A DNA stretch of 64,000 bases from Sphingomonas carotinifaciens (GCF_009789535.1 NZ_WSUT01000005.1:2742001-2806000); one strand, 5' to 3'. Positions 35,469 through 46,548 are shown, counted from the stretch's first letter. The notes: generated from the sequence alone by a model not told the origin. Program-made: numbers and translations.

Positions 35469-37340
35469 ATGCGGAGCGTAGCGCGGGTCATGACGGCGAA
35501 GCGGATCGGGGGCAAGTCGGCGTCGCGACGCGGGCGCCTTGCCGCGTTCCTTGGCTGGCTGCTGCGCGATATCGGCGGCAACACGCTGGCGATCGGCGCG
35601 GCGGCGATGATCCCGCTGATCGGCATGATGGGCGGCGCGCTCGACGTCAGCCGTCTGTATCTCACCAAGACGCGGATGCAGCATGCCTGCGACGCGGCGG
35701 TCCTGGCCGGGCGCCGGACGATGGGCGGCGGCACCTGGAACGCCGCCTCGCTCGCCGCCGCAAACCAGTTCTTCAACGCCAACTATCCCCCCGGCGCCTA
35801 TGGCAGCACCGCGTTGACCACCAGCTTTACCGAAAGCGGCGGCAAGGTTTCCGGCGCCGTCACCGCCACCCTGCCGATGACGCTGATGCGCGTGCTGGGC
35901 GCGGGCGACAAGCCGGTGACGGTCGCCTGCGACGCCGACATGCGCCTGCCCAATACCGACGTGATGTTCGTGCTCGATACGACGGGCTCGATGGCGGACC
36001 GGGCGGTGTCCACCGATAGCCAGACCAAGATCCAGGGCCTGCGTAACGCGGTAAAATGCTTTTATGAAATCCTGGCAAAGCTGCCGACCGATGGTTTCTG
36101 CACCAGCAGCAAGCCGACCGGCGGCACCTCGGGCGTACAGATCCGCTTCGGATTCGTTCCCTATGCGACCAACGTGAACGTCGGCTACCTGCTGCCGACC
36201 AGCGCGATCGCCAACCGCTGGACCTATCAGTCGCGCGAGATCGGAGCATCCGGAACCACATGGACCAACCCGGTCCAGTACGGCCAGTCGGTGACGGTGA
36301 ACTACAATGATCCCTGTCCGGCACCGCCGGCCTCGACACCCACGCGTCGGTTCACAGTGCAGCGGACGCCGAACTACTTCCTGATCTTCCTCATCAACAC
36401 GACCTGCACCTATTACGTCAGCGACGCGGTGCAGACGGTCACGTGGAATTACGGCGAAATCTCGCAAAACGTCAGCGGCCTGAAGAACGGGTCGACCTGG
36501 AACACCAGCTTCACCCTGCCGATCGGTCCGGGCGGCAGCCCGGCCACAATCGAATGGCGCGGTTGTATCGAGGAACGCCGCCCCACGGTATCCGGCACCA
36601 GCTTCAGCCCCATTCCGGCTGGCGCGACCGATCTCAACATCGATGCCGTACCGAACCCCGCTGATCTAGGCACGCAATGGGGTCCCGCGCTTCCCGACCT
36701 GATCTTCACACGCCGGGCGGTGGAGAACAACACGAGCAACTGGAACCGGGACGCCGTCAGCACCACCGAGAACTACGGCAACGGCTCCTATTTCGCCTGC
36801 CCTCAAGCGGCCCGCCGCCTGCAGACATGGGACAATCCTTCGACGTTCGGCAGCTATGTCGACAGCTTGACGCCGGAGGGAAATACCTATCACGACATCG
36901 GCATCCTGTGGGGCGCCCGGCTGATGTCGCCGACGGGTATCTTCGCGGCCGACAATGCCAAGACGCCGTCGGGGGGCGACATCGAACGCCACATGATCTT
37001 CATGACCGATGGCGACACGGTTACCCGCGCGTCCGACTATACCGCCTATGGCGTGGCGTGGTTCGACCGCCGCAATGTGGCCAATCCATCATCGCCTACC
37101 GCCAGCTTCAACGACGAGGTGAATGCCCGGTTCGAGGCGCTGTGCACCGCGGTCAAGAACAAGAACATCACCTTATGGGTGATTTCGTTCGGCAACGGCA
37201 GCAACGCCGATACCGAAAGCCGCCTGCAACGCTGCGCCTCGTCGGGCACCTATTATTTCAAGGCGGCGGACTCCGCGGCACTCCAGACCGCGTTCAACAG
37301 CATCGCGACCCAGATTTCGCAACTCCGGCTGACCAAGTGA
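35469..37340 (+). CDS. Tad-type pilus assembly protein with vWA domain (TadG-like)
   Basis: About 623 aa. A basic N-terminus and one hydrophobic TadE/TadG helix (NTLAIGAAAMIPLIGMMGGALDVSRLYL) precede a von Willebrand A domain beginning with DVMFVLDTTGSM, a MIDAS motif. A long insertion with cysteines (for example PNYFLIFLINTTCTYYV) lies within the vWA fold. The domain resumes at RHMIFMTDGDTVTRASDYTAYG and closes with WVISFGN. It is likely a surface-exposed component of an Flp/Tad system. The start is uncertain (ATG 35469, ATG 35490 or TTG 35454). The stop overlaps the next gene's GTG start. Confidence 0.8.
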   Translation: MRSVARVMTAKRIGGKSASRRGRLAAFLGWLLRDIGGNTLAIGAAAMIPLIGMMGGALDVSRLYLTKTRMQHACDAAVLAGRRTMGGGTWNAASLAAANQFFNANYPPGAYGSTALTTSFTESGGKVSGAVTATLPMTLMRVLGAGDKPVTVACDADMRLPNTDVMFVLDTTGSMADRAVSTDSQTKIQGLRNAVKCFYEILAKLPTDGFCTSSKPTGGTSGVQIRFGFVPYATNVNVGYLLPTSAIANRWTYQSREIGASGTTWTNPVQYGQSVTVNYNDPCPAPPASTPTRRFTVQRTPNYFLIFLINTTCTYYVSDAVQTVTWNYGEISQNVSGLKNGSTWNTSFTLPIGPGGSPATIEWRGCIEERRPTVSGTSFSPIPAGATDLNIDAVPNPADLGTQWGPALPDLIFTRRAVENNTSNWNRDAVSTTENYGNGSYFACPQAARRLQTWDNPSTFGSYVDSLTPEGNTYHDIGILWGARLMSPTGIFAADNAKTPSGGDIERHMIFMTDGDTVTRASDYTAYGVAWFDRRNVANPSSPTASFNDEVNARFEALCTAVKNKNITLWVISFGNGSNADTESRLQRCASSGTYYFKAADSAALQTAFNSIATQISQLRLTK

Positions 37341-37942
37341 CTCGCCGGCCACCCCTTCTGCGCGACACACGCGGCGCGACCATCGTCGAATTCGCTCTGG
37401 TCGCGCCGATTCTGTGCCTGTTCCTGGCCGGCGCATTCGACGTCGCCCATACCCTCTACATGCGCTCGGTCCTGCAGGGCATCGTCCAGAAGACCGGCCG
37501 GGATTCGACGCTGGAAAGCTCGACCACCGCCACCCGCCAGGCCGAGATCGACGCCGCGATCACCGCGCAGGTCCGCGAGCTTTACAACGGCATCACCCCC
37601 AGCTTCTCGCGCCGCTATTTCACCACCTATGCGCAGGCCGCCGCCAAGGTCCCGGAGGTCTGGGTCGACACCAACGGCAACGGCCGCTGCGACGCGCAGG
37701 AGGTCTATGTCGACAGCAACGGCAACGGCACCTGGGACGCGGACGGCGGATCGGCCGGCGTCGGTGGTGCCAAGGACCGCGTCGTCTACACCGTCACGCT
37801 CAGCTATCCCCGCATGCTGCCGATCCACAAGTTCATCGGCGGCAGCGCGACGACCACCGTGTCCGCCACCACCGTCCTCCAGAACCAGCCCTATGCGGAC
37901 CAGACCACCACCAGTTCGACGGCAACGGGGCGTTGCGCGTGA
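37337..37942 (+). CDS. TadE-like pseudopilin with calcium-type loops
   Basis: A 201-aa protein with a TadE N-terminal segment (RGATIVEFALVAPILCLFLAGAFDV, with the conserved Glu five residues into the helix). It is unusual in carrying two tandem Asp/Asn-Gly loops, DTNGNGRCDAQE and DSNGNGTWDADGG, like EF-hand or dockerin calcium loops. The GTG start overlaps the upstream stop as GTGA. It forms a three-gene operon with the vWA protein and a second TadE-like protein. Confidence 0.8.
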   Translation: MTRRPPLLRDTRGATIVEFALVAPILCLFLAGAFDVAHTLYMRSVLQGIVQKTGRDSTLESSTTATRQAEIDAAITAQVRELYNGITPSFSRRYFTTYAQAAAKVPEVWVDTNGNGRCDAQEVYVDSNGNGTWDADGGSAGVGGAKDRVVYTVTLSYPRMLPIHKFIGGSATTTVSATTVLQNQPYADQTTTSSTATGRCA

Positions 37943-38565
37943 TGCAGTGGCTCCGCCTGCGCCGTGACCGCCGCGGGATCGCGCTGGTGGAATTCGCCCT
38001 GATCTTCCCGATCCTGCTCACCCTGTGCCTGACGGGCGCGGAGATCACCAACTTCATCATCACCAAGATGCGGGTCAGCCAGCTCGCGCTGCAACTGGCG
38101 GACAATGCCGCGCGCATGGGGGCCGGCTCGCCGCTCGCGGCCAAGATCATCACCGAAACCGACATCAACGACCTGTTCGTCGGCGCTAACCTGCAATCGG
38201 GCGGGCTGGACCTGCGCACGAACGGCCGTGCGATCCTGTCCGATCTGGAGCAGGACCCGGCCAATGCCGGCCGCTTCCGCATCGTCTGGCAGCGCTGCTA
38301 CGGACAAAAGGTCGCGCGCGCCTCCAGCTATGGCACCGCGGGCACGAACAACATGACCGGCATCGGCCCCGCAGGCCGGCAGGCAACCGCGCTCCCCAAC
38401 AGCGCGACGATGTTCGTGGAGGTCTATTATGTCTATCCGCCGCTCGTCAGCGCGCGGCTGGCGCCGGCGACGGAGATCACCGAGATCGCCTCGATGGCGG
38501 TGCGCGAGCGGCGCGACCTGTCGGGCATCAACAACGTGCAGGCGGCACCCGTCTCCACCTGCTGA
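37942..38565 (+). CDS. TadE-like minor pseudopilin
   Basis: A 207-aa protein with the TadE signature RRGIALVEFALIFPILLTLCLTGAEI near the N-terminus and an extracytoplasmic C-terminal domain. Its ATG overlaps the previous stop by one base. It is the last gene of the operon and is followed immediately by a strong hairpin. No pilin (Flp), TadA or TadV is visible here, so the rest of the Tad machinery must be elsewhere. Confidence 0.85.
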   Translation: MQWLRLRRDRRGIALVEFALIFPILLTLCLTGAEITNFIITKMRVSQLALQLADNAARMGAGSPLAAKIITETDINDLFVGANLQSGGLDLRTNGRAILSDLEQDPANAGRFRIVWQRCYGQKVARASSYGTAGTNNMTGIGPAGRQATALPNSATMFVEVYYVYPPLVSARLAPATEITEIASMAVRERRDLSGINNVQAAPVSTC

Positions 38566-38566
38566 C

Positions 38567-38596
38567 GGGGGAACGGCCGACCGCGGCCGCTCCCCC
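38567..38596. terminator. Hairpin between the convergent Tad operon and pdhB
   Basis: Arms GGGGGAACGGCC and GGCCGCTCCCCC pair over 12 bp with one mismatch around a six-base loop, in the 41-bp gap between two convergent genes. There is no T-run, but the stem is very GC-rich and the position suits a bidirectional terminator. Confidence 0.6.
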
Positions 38597-38606
38597 CGAG
38601 CGCATC

Positions 38607-40046
38607 CTACTTGTACGTCACCTTCTTCACCGCCTTCACCACGCGGGCCGCATCGACCAGCGCCAGCTTTTCCAGGTTGGCGGCATAGGGAAGCGGCACG
38701 TCCTCGTTGGTCACGCGCAGCACCGGCGCGTCCAGATCGTCAAAGCCCTGCTCCATCACCACCGCAGCGATTTCCGAGGCGATCGAGCAGGTCGGCCAGC
38801 CCTCTTCCACCACCACTAGGCGGTTGGTCTTGGCGAGCGATTTCAGCACGGTCTTGGTGTCGAGCGGACGCAGCGTGCGCAGGTCGATGACCTCCGCATC
38901 GATGCCCTCTTCGGCCAGCTTGTCGGCGGCTTCCAGCGAGACGCCGACGCCGATCGAATAGGACACGATCGTCACGTCCTTGCCCGGCCGCATGATCCGC
39001 GCCTTGCCGATCGGCAGCACGAAGTCGTCGAGCTTGGGCACGTCGAACGAGCGGCCGTACATCAGCTCGTTTTCCAGGAACACGACCGGATCTTCCGAAC
39101 GGATCGCCGCCTTCAACAGGCCCTTGGCATCGGCCGCGTCATAGGGCGCGATCACGATCAAGCCGGGGACGCTGGCATACCACGGGCCATAATTCTGCGA
39201 GTGCTGCGCACCGACGCGGCTCGCCGCGCCGTTGGGGCCGCGGAACACGATCGGGCAGCGCATCTGGCCACCGGACATGTAGTTGGTCTTGGCGGCCGAG
39301 TTGATGATGTGGTCGATCGCCTGCATGGCGAAGTTGAACGTCATGAACTCGATCACCGGGCGCAGGCCGCCCATCGCGGCACCGGTGCCGACGCCGGCAA
39401 AGCCATATTCGGTGATCGGCGTGTCGATCACGCGACGGTCGCCGAACTCGTCGAGCAGCCCCTGCGTCACCTTGTACGCGCCCTGATACTGCGCGACTTC
39501 CTCGCCCATCACGAACACGCGGTCGTCGGCCCGCATTTCCTCGGCCATCGCGTCGCGCAGCGCTTCGCGCACCGTGGTCTTGACCATCTCGGTGCCCGCC
39601 GGGATCTCCGGATCGGCGACCTCGCCCTCATGCGCGGCCGCCTCGAACATCTGGCGCGTGCCGGTCTCGACCTTTTCCTGTGCCGGGTGGGCCGAATCCT
39701 CGACCGTGTCAGCCGGCTTGTTCTCGTCGGCCTTGGCCTGGCCCTCGGGGCTGTCGTCCTTGGTGGCGCTGCCTGCACCTGCCGCCGCGGCCGAGACGTC
39801 CTCGCCCTCTTCGGCGATCAGCGCGATAGCGGTGCCGACCTTTACGTTGTCGGTGCCCTCGGCGACGATGATCTTGGCGATCACGCCCTCATCGACCGCT
39901 TCGAATTCCATCGTCGCCTTGTCGGTCTCGATCTCGGCCATGATGTCGCCGGACTTGACCGTGTCGCCTTCCTTCACCAGCCACTTGGCCAGCGTGCCCT
40001 CTTCCATCGTGGGCGACAGGGCCGGCATCTTGATCTCGATCGCCAT
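38607..40046 (-). CDS. pdhB: Pyruvate dehydrogenase E1 subunit beta with lipoyl domain
   Basis: A 479-aa protein with an N-terminal lipoyl domain (lipoylation Lys in [15 protein letters not shown], about residue 43), a flexible acidic Pro/Ala-rich linker (about 80-150) and the E1 beta transketolase-like domain (residues 155-479; [27 protein letters not shown]). A lipoyl domain fused to E1 beta is typical of many alphaproteobacteria. With E1 alpha it decarboxylates pyruvate and acetylates the lipoyl arm of E2. It lies 1 bp downstream of pdhA. E2 and E3 are not in the window. Confidence 0.96.
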   Translation of the reverse strand: MAIEIKMPALSPTMEEGTLAKWLVKEGDTVKSGDIMAEIETDKATMEFEAVDEGVIAKIIVAEGTDNVKVGTAIALIAEEGEDVSAAAAGAGSATKDDSPEGQAKADENKPADTVEDSAHPAQEKVETGTRQMFEAAAHEGEVADPEIPAGTEMVKTTVREALRDAMAEEMRADDRVFVMGEEVAQYQGAYKVTQGLLDEFGDRRVIDTPITEYGFAGVGTGAAMGGLRPVIEFMTFNFAMQAIDHIINSAAKTNYMSGGQMRCPIVFRGPNGAASRVGAQHSQNYGPWYASVPGLIVIAPYDAADAKGLLKAAIRSEDPVVFLENELMYGRSFDVPKLDDFVLPIGKARIMRPGKDVTIVSYSIGVGVSLEAADKLAEEGIDAEVIDLRTLRPLDTKTVLKSLAKTNRLVVVEEGWPTCSIASEIAAVVMEQGFDDLDAPVLRVTNEDVPLPYAANLEKLALVDAARVVKAVKKVTYK

Positions 40047-40047
40047 C

Positions 40048-41091
40048 TCAGTAACGCTCCACCAGCACTTCAGTGTAAAGTTCGGCCGGATCCGGCTCGG
40101 GGGTCTGTTCCGCGAAGTCGGCGGCGGCGTTCACTTCCTTGCGGATCTGCTGCTCGATCGTCTTCAGCTCGTCCTCCTTCACGCCCTGCTCTTCCAGCAG
40201 CCGCTTGACGTGGTCGATCGGGTCGGACTTGTCGCGCACGCCCTGCACTTCCTCGCGGCTGCGATACTTGGCCGGGTCGGACATGGAGTGGCCGCGATAG
40301 CGGTACGTCTTCATTTCCAGGATCACCGGGCCCTTGCCCGCACGGACCCAGGCCAGCGCCTCCTCGGCGGCCCCGCGACAGGCCAGCACGTCCATGCCGT
40401 CCACCTGGATGCCCGGAATGCGGAAGCTTTCGCCCCGCTTGTAGAGCTGGTCCTCGGACGAGGCGCGATTGACGCTGGTGCCCATGGCGTACTGGTTGTT
40501 CTCGATCACGAAGATGATCGGCAGCTTCCACAGCTCGGCCATGTTGAAGCTCTCGTACACCTGGCCCTGGTTGGCCGCGCCGTCGCCGAAATAGGCAAGG
40601 CACACGCCACCGTCGTTGCTGTACTTGTGACCGAAGGCGAGGCCGGTGCCCAGCGACACCTGCGCGCCGACGATGCCGTGGCCGCCATAGAATTTATGCT
40701 CGGTCGAGAACATGTGCATCGACCCGCCCTTGCCCTTGGAGATGCCGGCGGCACGCCCGGTGAGCTCGGCCATGATGACCTTGGGATCGATGCCATAGGC
40801 CAGCATGTGGCCATGGTCGCGGTATCCGGTGATCACCGAATCCTTGTCGCCGTCCAGCGCGGATTGCAGGCCGACGGCCACCGCTTCCTGGCCGATATAC
40901 AGGTGGCAGAAACCACCGATCAGGCCCAGGCCGTAGAGCTGACCGGCCTTCTCCTCGAAGCGGCGGATGAGCAGCATGTGCTTGTAGAAGTCGAGCAACT
41001 CCTCGCGCGTCGCCTGGTATGGCTGCGGTTCGGCGGGGCGCTCCCGGTTAGGGACGGGCGGTTCGGTCGAACGGCTTGGGGCTTTGGCCAC
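40048..41091 (-). CDS. pdhA: Pyruvate dehydrogenase E1 subunit alpha
   Basis: A 347-aa E1 alpha. The thiamine-diphosphate motif [20 protein letters not shown]...NN is intact, and the phosphorylation-loop region [20 protein letters not shown] is present. Start GTG 41091 gives the family-like N-terminus [19 protein letters not shown], with an AAAGG-type site upstream. Longer ATG starts (41160) would add a poorly conserved Arg-rich stretch. It is co-transcribed with pdhB; the promoter lies in the 172-bp divergent gap toward the MFS gene, where a perfect GCGCGATTTCGCGC inverted repeat (41138-41151) is visible. Confidence 0.95.
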   Translation of the reverse strand: MAKAPSRSTEPPVPNRERPAEPQPYQATREELLDFYKHMLLIRRFEEKAGQLYGLGLIGGFCHLYIGQEAVAVGLQSALDGDKDSVITGYRDHGHMLAYGIDPKVIMAELTGRAAGISKGKGGSMHMFSTEHKFYGGHGIVGAQVSLGTGLAFGHKYSNDGGVCLAYFGDGAANQGQVYESFNMAELWKLPIIFVIENNQYAMGTSVNRASSEDQLYKRGESFRIPGIQVDGMDVLACRGAAEEALAWVRAGKGPVILEMKTYRYRGHSMSDPAKYRSREEVQGVRDKSDPIDHVKRLLEEQGVKEDELKTIEQQIRKEVNAAADFAEQTPEPDPAELYTEVLVERY

Positions 41092-41263
41092 AGTCGGGAA
41101 CACCTTTGTTTCCGTAGGGGAGGATGCCCGCCTATAAGCGCGATTTCGCGCGAAACTCAAACCCCTTCGATGGTGCAGTGCAGCACGACCTCAGCTTCGC
41201 ATGGCAGAAGCGTTGCCATGGTTGCCAGTTTGCCGCAGGCCCGCTTAAAGACCCACCAATATC

Positions 41264-42544
41264 ATGGACAAACCCCTGCATCCGTTCCGCATCGCCAACT
41301 TCCGCGCCTATTGGCTGTCGCGGTTGTCGGGCACCATCGCACAGACCGCGCTGGCCATCGTCATCGGCTGGCAGGTCTATGGCCTGGCGCGGCAGACCAT
41401 GGACGTGCGCGACGCCGCCTTTCTGCTCGGCATGATCGGCGCGGCGCAGTTCGTGCCGCTGTTCCTGCTGACCCCGATCACCGGACTCGTCGCCGACAGT
41501 GTCGACCGGCGCTGGATCGTACGCGCCACGACCGCGCTCATCATGCTGGTGTCCGCCGGGCTCGGCTTCCTCACCTGGGCCGAGGCATTGACCCTGCCGG
41601 CGCTGTTCTGCGCGGCGGTGCTGATCGGTATCGCGCGTGCCTTTACCGGCCCGGCCTATTCGGCGCTCGCCCCCAATCTCGTGCCGCGCGAAAGCCTGCC
41701 CACCGCCATCGCGATATCCTCGATCGCATGGCAGGTCGGCTCGATCGCCGGGCCCAGCGTCGGCGGGCTGCTTTATGCCATCCACCCCGATGTCGCCTAT
41801 GCGACCGTCACCGGCCTGTTCGTGGTCGCCCTCCTGACCATGCTCACCATCGGCCCGGTGCCGCAGCCGCCCGCGCAAAAGGACCGGCGGCCGCTCGTCC
41901 GCATCCTGGAGGGCTTTTCTTATGTCCGCCGCAACCGGCTGGTGCTGGCGGCGATCACGCTCGATCTGTTCGTCGTGCTGCTCGCCGGCGCGACCGCGCT
42001 GCTGCCCATCTATGCGCGCGACATCCTGCATGTCGGCGCGCAAGGACTGGGGCTGCTGGCCGCGGGCATGGGCATCGGTGCGGCGACCACCGCGATCTGG
42101 TTCTCCTTCCGCCCGATGAAGAGCAATGTCGGCGTGAAGATGCTGATCGCCGTGATCGTCTTTGCGGTCGCCATCCTGACCTTCGGCATCTCCACCTCCT
42201 TCCCGCTCAGCGTCGCCGCGCTGATCGTCGCGGGCGGCGCCGACATGGTCTCGGTCTATGTCCGCCAGTCGCTGATCCAGTTGCACACGCCCGACGAGAT
42301 GCGCGGGCGGGTCTCGGCCGTGTCGCAGCTCACCATCTCCGCCTCCAACGAACTGGGCGAGGCGGAAAGCGGCCTGCTCGCCTCGCTGCTCGGCCCCGTC
42401 GGCGCGGTGGTGGCGGGGGGTTGCGCCGCGATCGTCGTCACGCTCGCCTGGGCGCGCCTCTTCCCTGAGTTGAAGCGCGCACGGACCTTCGATCCCCCCG
42501 ATATGTTACAGGTTGAACCTCAGCACGGAGAAGCGAAGCCATGA
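41264..42544 (+). CDS. MFS permease (EntS-like, MFS_3 type)
   Basis: A 426-aa, 12-helix major facilitator of the enterobactin-exporter (EntS) / MFS_3 type. It has the typical N-terminus ([27 protein letters not shown]) and the loop [19 protein letters not shown]. It probably acts as an exporter or efflux permease. The stop overlaps the cysK start as ATGA, so it is co-translated with cysteine synthase. No siderophore or drug genes are nearby, so the substrate is unknown. Confidence 0.85.
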   Translation: MDKPLHPFRIANFRAYWLSRLSGTIAQTALAIVIGWQVYGLARQTMDVRDAAFLLGMIGAAQFVPLFLLTPITGLVADSVDRRWIVRATTALIMLVSAGLGFLTWAEALTLPALFCAAVLIGIARAFTGPAYSALAPNLVPRESLPTAIAISSIAWQVGSIAGPSVGGLLYAIHPDVAYATVTGLFVVALLTMLTIGPVPQPPAQKDRRPLVRILEGFSYVRRNRLVLAAITLDLFVVLLAGATALLPIYARDILHVGAQGLGLLAAGMGIGAATTAIWFSFRPMKSNVGVKMLIAVIVFAVAILTFGISTSFPLSVAALIVAGGADMVSVYVRQSLIQLHTPDEMRGRVSAVSQLTISASNELGEAESGLLASLLGPVGAVVAGGCAAIVVTLAWARLFPELKRARTFDPPDMLQVEPQHGEAKP

Positions 42545-43461
42545 AGGCCAACACGATCCTGGATACGATCGGCAACACGCCGCACATCAAGATCCAGCGC
42601 CTGTTCCCGCAATCCGAGGTGTGGATCAAATCCGAACGGTCCAATCCCGGCGGATCGATCAAGGACCGCATCGCCCTCGCCATGATCGAGGCGGCGGAAG
42701 CGGACGGCAGCCTGCAACCCGGCGGCACCATCGTCGAGCCGACCAGCGGCAATACCGGTGTCGGCCTCGCCATGGTCGCGGCGGTGAAGGGCTACAAGCT
42801 GATCCTCGTGATGCCAGAGTCGATGTCGATCGAGCGTCGCCGCCTGATGCTCGCTTATGGTGCGACCTTTGACCTCACGCCGCGCGAGAAGGGCATGAAG
42901 GGCGCGATCGAACGGGCGCTGGAGCTGGTCCGCGAAACGCCGGGCGCGTGGATGCCGCAACAGTTCGAGAACCCGGCCAATATCGACGTGCACGTCCGCA
43001 CGACTGCGCTGGAGATCCTGAACGACTTCCGGGACGCGCCGATCGACGTGCTCATCACCGGCGTCGGCACCGGCGGCCACATCACCGGCGTCGCCGAAAC
43101 GCTGAAGAAGGAATGGCCGGAGCTCAAGGTCTTCGCGGTCGAACCCGCGGCCTCGCCGGTCATCGCCGGCGGCCAGCCCGGACCGCACCCGATACAGGGC
43201 ATCGGCGCCGGCTTCATCCCCGCCAACCTCCACACCGCCGCCATCGACGGCGTCATCGAGGTCGACGCCTCCGTCGCCAAGGACATGGCCCGCCGCTCCG
43301 CCACCGAAGAGGGCATCCTGGTCGGCATCTCGTCGGGCGCCACCCTCGCTGCCATCCTCCAGAAGCTCCCCGACCTCCCCGACGGCGTCCGCGTCCTCGG
43401 CTTCAACTACGACACAGGCGAACGCTACCTCTCCGTGCCGGACTTCCTGCCCGAACAGTGA
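42541..43461 (+). CDS. cysK: Cysteine synthase A (O-acetylserine thiol-lyase)
   Basis: A 306-aa PLP enzyme of CysK length. The PLP lysine is in [12 protein letters not shown], the substrate loop is TSGNTG, and the phosphate cradle is [11 protein letters not shown]. The C-terminal [10 protein letters not shown] is also typical. It makes cysteine from O-acetylserine and sulfide. The four-base overlap with the MFS gene and with the cell-wall hydrolase gene downstream gives a compact operon of unrelated functions. Confidence 0.96.
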   Translation: MKANTILDTIGNTPHIKIQRLFPQSEVWIKSERSNPGGSIKDRIALAMIEAAEADGSLQPGGTIVEPTSGNTGVGLAMVAAVKGYKLILVMPESMSIERRRLMLAYGATFDLTPREKGMKGAIERALELVRETPGAWMPQQFENPANIDVHVRTTALEILNDFRDAPIDVLITGVGTGGHITGVAETLKKEWPELKVFAVEPAASPVIAGGQPGPHPIQGIGAGFIPANLHTAAIDGVIEVDASVAKDMARRSATEEGILVGISSGATLAAILQKLPDLPDGVRVLGFNYDTGERYLSVPDFLPEQ

Positions 43462-44732
43462 CGCCCATCCCTGAACAGCGCGTAAGAGGACCCTTGCGCG
43501 CTATCCTTTGCGCGATCGCTGCCACGGCGGTGATCGCGCCGACCCTGGTCGTCACCCACGCGCCGGCCACGCCGGTGCGGCCCCGCGCGCACGTCAAGGC
43601 ACCGCCACAGCGCGTCGTCCCCAAGGCGGAGGTACCGCCGGTCGAACCCGTCGCCTTTGTCGACCTCGCCCCCGACGAGGCGCGCGCCTATAATGCCGGC
43701 ATCCCCTTCTCCACCGCCCCCAATCCCGCCGCCCGGCCCTTCCGTATCGTTGGCTCGGCCGAAGACCGCGCGCGGGCGCTGGACTGTCTGGCGACCGCGG
43801 TGGTTTACGAGGCGGGCGACGACTCGGTTGGCGAACGCGCCGTGGCACAAGTCATCCTCAACCGCCTGCGCCACCCCGCTTTCCCCAAGACCGTCTGCGG
43901 CGTCGTGTTCGAGGGGCAGGAACGCACCACCGGTTGCCAGTTCACCTTCACCTGCGACGGTGCGCTGGATCGCTGGCACCCCTCCGACATCGCCTGGCGC
44001 CGGGCGCGGCAGGTGGCGGAACTGGCGCTGAACGGCGCGGTCTATCGCCCGGTCGGCCATGCGACCCATTATCATACCGACTGGGTCGTCCCCTATTGGC
44101 AGTCCAGCCTCGACAAGGTGGCAGGCGTCGGCAGCCACCTGTTCTTCCGCTGGTCGGGCTGGTGGGGCACGCCGCCCGCCTTCAACCGCCACTGGACCGG
44201 TGGCGAGCCGGTGATCGCCAAGCTCGCCGACCGCTCCGACGCGCACCGCATGGGTGAAGCGCTGGTCGCCGCCGACGCCGCCATGGTCGAAGCCGGCGTC
44301 GCGACCGATGGCGCCGTCCCCGCCGCCATCGCCCCCGTCCCCGGCGAGCCCAACAGCTTCCTGCTCACCTTGCCAAAGGGTGTGACCTCCGACGCCCTGC
44401 CGGCTCTTGCGCAGCGCACCTGCGGCGATCGCAAGGCCTGCAAGGTCATGGCCTGGAGCGACGCGGCCGCCACCCCCCGCACCCTGCCGCTCGACATGGC
44501 TCAGGTCGCCGCCATGGCGTTCAGCTATCTGCGCGATCCCGACAGCGGCATCGAGCGCCAGCTCTGGAACTGCGCGGTCTTCCCCCGCTGGAAACCGTCC
44601 GACTGCATGAAGCGCCAGACCTTGCGCGCGGAACCGGTCGCCTCGCCCACCCCGTCGCCGGTCGCCGAACTGGACGGCGTCCGCCGGCGCAGCGTCACCG
44701 CCCCCCCGGCCGAACCGCCCCGCCAGCCCTGA
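43458..44732 (+). CDS. Cell-wall hydrolase, SleB-type, exported
   Basis: A 424-aa protein whose first helix ([25 protein letters not shown]) is a signal or anchor. Residues about 100-240 match the Hydrolase_2/SleB cell-wall hydrolase domain: [44 protein letters not shown], then [14 protein letters not shown] and [15 protein letters not shown]. Long Ala/Pro-rich regions follow. It probably acts on peptidoglycan in the periplasm. The GTG start overlaps the cysK stop (GTGA); a TTG at 43494 with an AGAGGA site is also possible. It ends 1 bp from the convergent acyl-CoA dehydrogenase gene. Confidence 0.88.
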   Translation: MTPIPEQRVRGPLRAILCAIAATAVIAPTLVVTHAPATPVRPRAHVKAPPQRVVPKAEVPPVEPVAFVDLAPDEARAYNAGIPFSTAPNPAARPFRIVGSAEDRARALDCLATAVVYEAGDDSVGERAVAQVILNRLRHPAFPKTVCGVVFEGQERTTGCQFTFTCDGALDRWHPSDIAWRRARQVAELALNGAVYRPVGHATHYHTDWVVPYWQSSLDKVAGVGSHLFFRWSGWWGTPPAFNRHWTGGEPVIAKLADRSDAHRMGEALVAADAAMVEAGVATDGAVPAAIAPVPGEPNSFLLTLPKGVTSDALPALAQRTCGDRKACKVMAWSDAAATPRTLPLDMAQVAAMAFSYLRDPDSGIERQLWNCAVFPRWKPSDCMKRQTLRAEPVASPTPSPVAELDGVRRRSVTAPPAEPPRQP

Positions 44733-44733
44733 T

Positions 44734-46536
44734 CTACGCCGCCAGGAACGCGTCCTCGGGCAACGCCATCAGGCTGTCCGCCCCGCCCTCGATCTTGCGG
44801 CGCAGCGCGCCCGCATCGGGCAGCATCCGCTCGCCAAAGAACCGCGCCGTCACCAGCTTGGCCTCCAGAAAGCCTGCGTCCCCTTCGCCCGCCGCCTTCA
44901 ACCGCGCGGCGGCGCGCGCCATGCGCAGCCACATCAGGCCGACCGCGACCAGCCCCATCAGGTGCATATAGGCGACCGCGCCCGCCCCGACATGATTGGG
45001 GTTCTTCAGGCCGTGTCCGACGAACCACATCGTCGCCGCCTGCAACTCGCCCAGCGCCTTCTCCAGCCGCCCGGCCAGATCCGCCGCCGCCGCGTCGCCT
45101 TTGGCCTCCGCGACCTCGGTTGCCACCATCTGGAAGAACGCCTGCACCGCGCGGCCATTCTTCTGCGCCAGCTTGCGACCGACCAAGTCCATCGCCTGTA
45201 CGCCGTTGGTGCCCTCGTAGATCATCGCGATCCGGGCATCGCGCACATATTGCTCCATCCCCCATTCGGCGATGTAGCCATGTCCGCCGTAGACCTGCTG
45301 CGCGTTGGTCGCGACCTCATAGCCCTTGTCGGTGCCCACCCCCTTGATCACCGGAGTGAGCAGCCCGATCAGGTCCGCCGCGCGCTCGCGGTCCGCCTCG
45401 TCGGGCGCGGCATGCTCCAGATCGGCTTGCAGCGCGGCCCACAGGCACAGCGCGCGCAGCCCCTCGGTCCATGCCTTGCCCTCCATCAGCATGCGGCGCA
45501 CGTCGGGATGGACGAACAGCGTATCGGCCTTTTCGTCCGGCTCGGCCGCGCCGGTCAACGCGCGCCCCTGCCGCCGGTCGCGCGCATAATGCACCGCGTT
45601 CTGATACGCGACCTCGGCCACGCCCAGCCCCTGCAACCCCACGCCCAGCCGTGCCGCATTCATCATGATGAACATCGCGGCCAGCCCCTTATTCTCCTCG
45701 CCGACCAGCCAGCCCGTCGCCCCGTCATAGTTCATCACGCAGGTCGAATTGCCGTGGATGCCCATCTTGTGCTCGATCGAGCCGCAGGTGACGGCGTTGC
45801 GGGCGCCCAGCGATCCGTCGTCGTTCACCAGCACCTTGGGCACCACGAACAGCGAGATGCCCTTGGAGCTGTCCGGCGCGCCCGGCGTCTTGGCCAGCAC
45901 CAGATGGATGATGTTGTCGGTCAGGTCATGCTCGCCCGCCGAGATGAAGATCTTGGTGCCGGTGATCGCATAGGAGCCATCCGCATTCGGCTCGGCGCGC
46001 GTGCGGATCAGCCCCAGGTCGGTGCCGCATTGCGGCTCGGTCAGGTTCATCGTGCCGGACCATTCGCCCGACACCATCTTGGGCACGTACATCGCCTGCT
46101 GCTCGGGGCTTCCCTTGGCGACCAGCGCCGCGATCGCCCCGTGGGTCAGCCCCGGATACATGGCGAACGCCATGTTGGCGGAGATCAGATATTCTTGGAA
46201 CGCCACGGAAATGCTGTGCGGCATCCCCTGCCCGCCATGTTCGGGCTGATTGCCCAGCGTCGCCCAGCCGCTCTCGACATATTGGCGATACGCGTCCTTG
46301 AAGCCTTCCGGCGTCGTCACCGATCCGTCGTCATGACGCGTGCAGCCCTGCCGGTCGCCGACCTGGTTCAGCGGGAAAAGCACCTCCGCCACGAAGCGGC
46401 CGCCTTCCTCCAGCACCGCCTCCACCACATCGGGCGACGCCGTCTCGAACCCCGGCAGATTGGCATGTTGTTGCAGCCCGATCACATGGTCGAGCACGAA
46501 GCGCGTATCGCGCACGGGTGGCGTGTACTGGGGCAT
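44734..46536 (-). CDS. Acyl-CoA dehydrogenase (DmdC-like, long)
   Basis: A 600-aa acyl-CoA dehydrogenase with the extended C-terminus of the DmdC / AidB-like group. FAD and substrate regions are evident (MNLTEPQCGTDLGLIRTRAE; ITGTKIFISAGEHDLTDNIIHLVLAKT), as is the catalytic-base region AMIYEGTNGVQAMDLVGRKL. It oxidises a fatty or branched acyl-CoA to the enoyl-CoA with electron transfer to ETF. The MerR regulator directly upstream suggests local control. The exact acyl chain cannot be deduced from sequence. Confidence 0.92.
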   Translation of the reverse strand: MPQYTPPVRDTRFVLDHVIGLQQHANLPGFETASPDVVEAVLEEGGRFVAEVLFPLNQVGDRQGCTRHDDGSVTTPEGFKDAYRQYVESGWATLGNQPEHGGQGMPHSISVAFQEYLISANMAFAMYPGLTHGAIAALVAKGSPEQQAMYVPKMVSGEWSGTMNLTEPQCGTDLGLIRTRAEPNADGSYAITGTKIFISAGEHDLTDNIIHLVLAKTPGAPDSSKGISLFVVPKVLVNDDGSLGARNAVTCGSIEHKMGIHGNSTCVMNYDGATGWLVGEENKGLAAMFIMMNAARLGVGLQGLGVAEVAYQNAVHYARDRRQGRALTGAAEPDEKADTLFVHPDVRRMLMEGKAWTEGLRALCLWAALQADLEHAAPDEADRERAADLIGLLTPVIKGVGTDKGYEVATNAQQVYGGHGYIAEWGMEQYVRDARIAMIYEGTNGVQAMDLVGRKLAQKNGRAVQAFFQMVATEVAEAKGDAAAADLAGRLEKALGELQAATMWFVGHGLKNPNHVGAGAVAYMHLMGLVAVGLMWLRMARAAARLKAAGEGDAGFLEAKLVTARFFGERMLPDAGALRRKIEGGADSLMALPEDAFLAA

Positions 46537-46548
46537 CCTCTTGCTCCT

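Noticed and set aside
41138..41151. Perfect 14-nt inverted repeat GCGCGATTTCGCGC near pdhA as a riboswitch or operator
   Set aside because: GC-rich palindromes this short arise by chance in this genome; no second copy or known motif was noticed.
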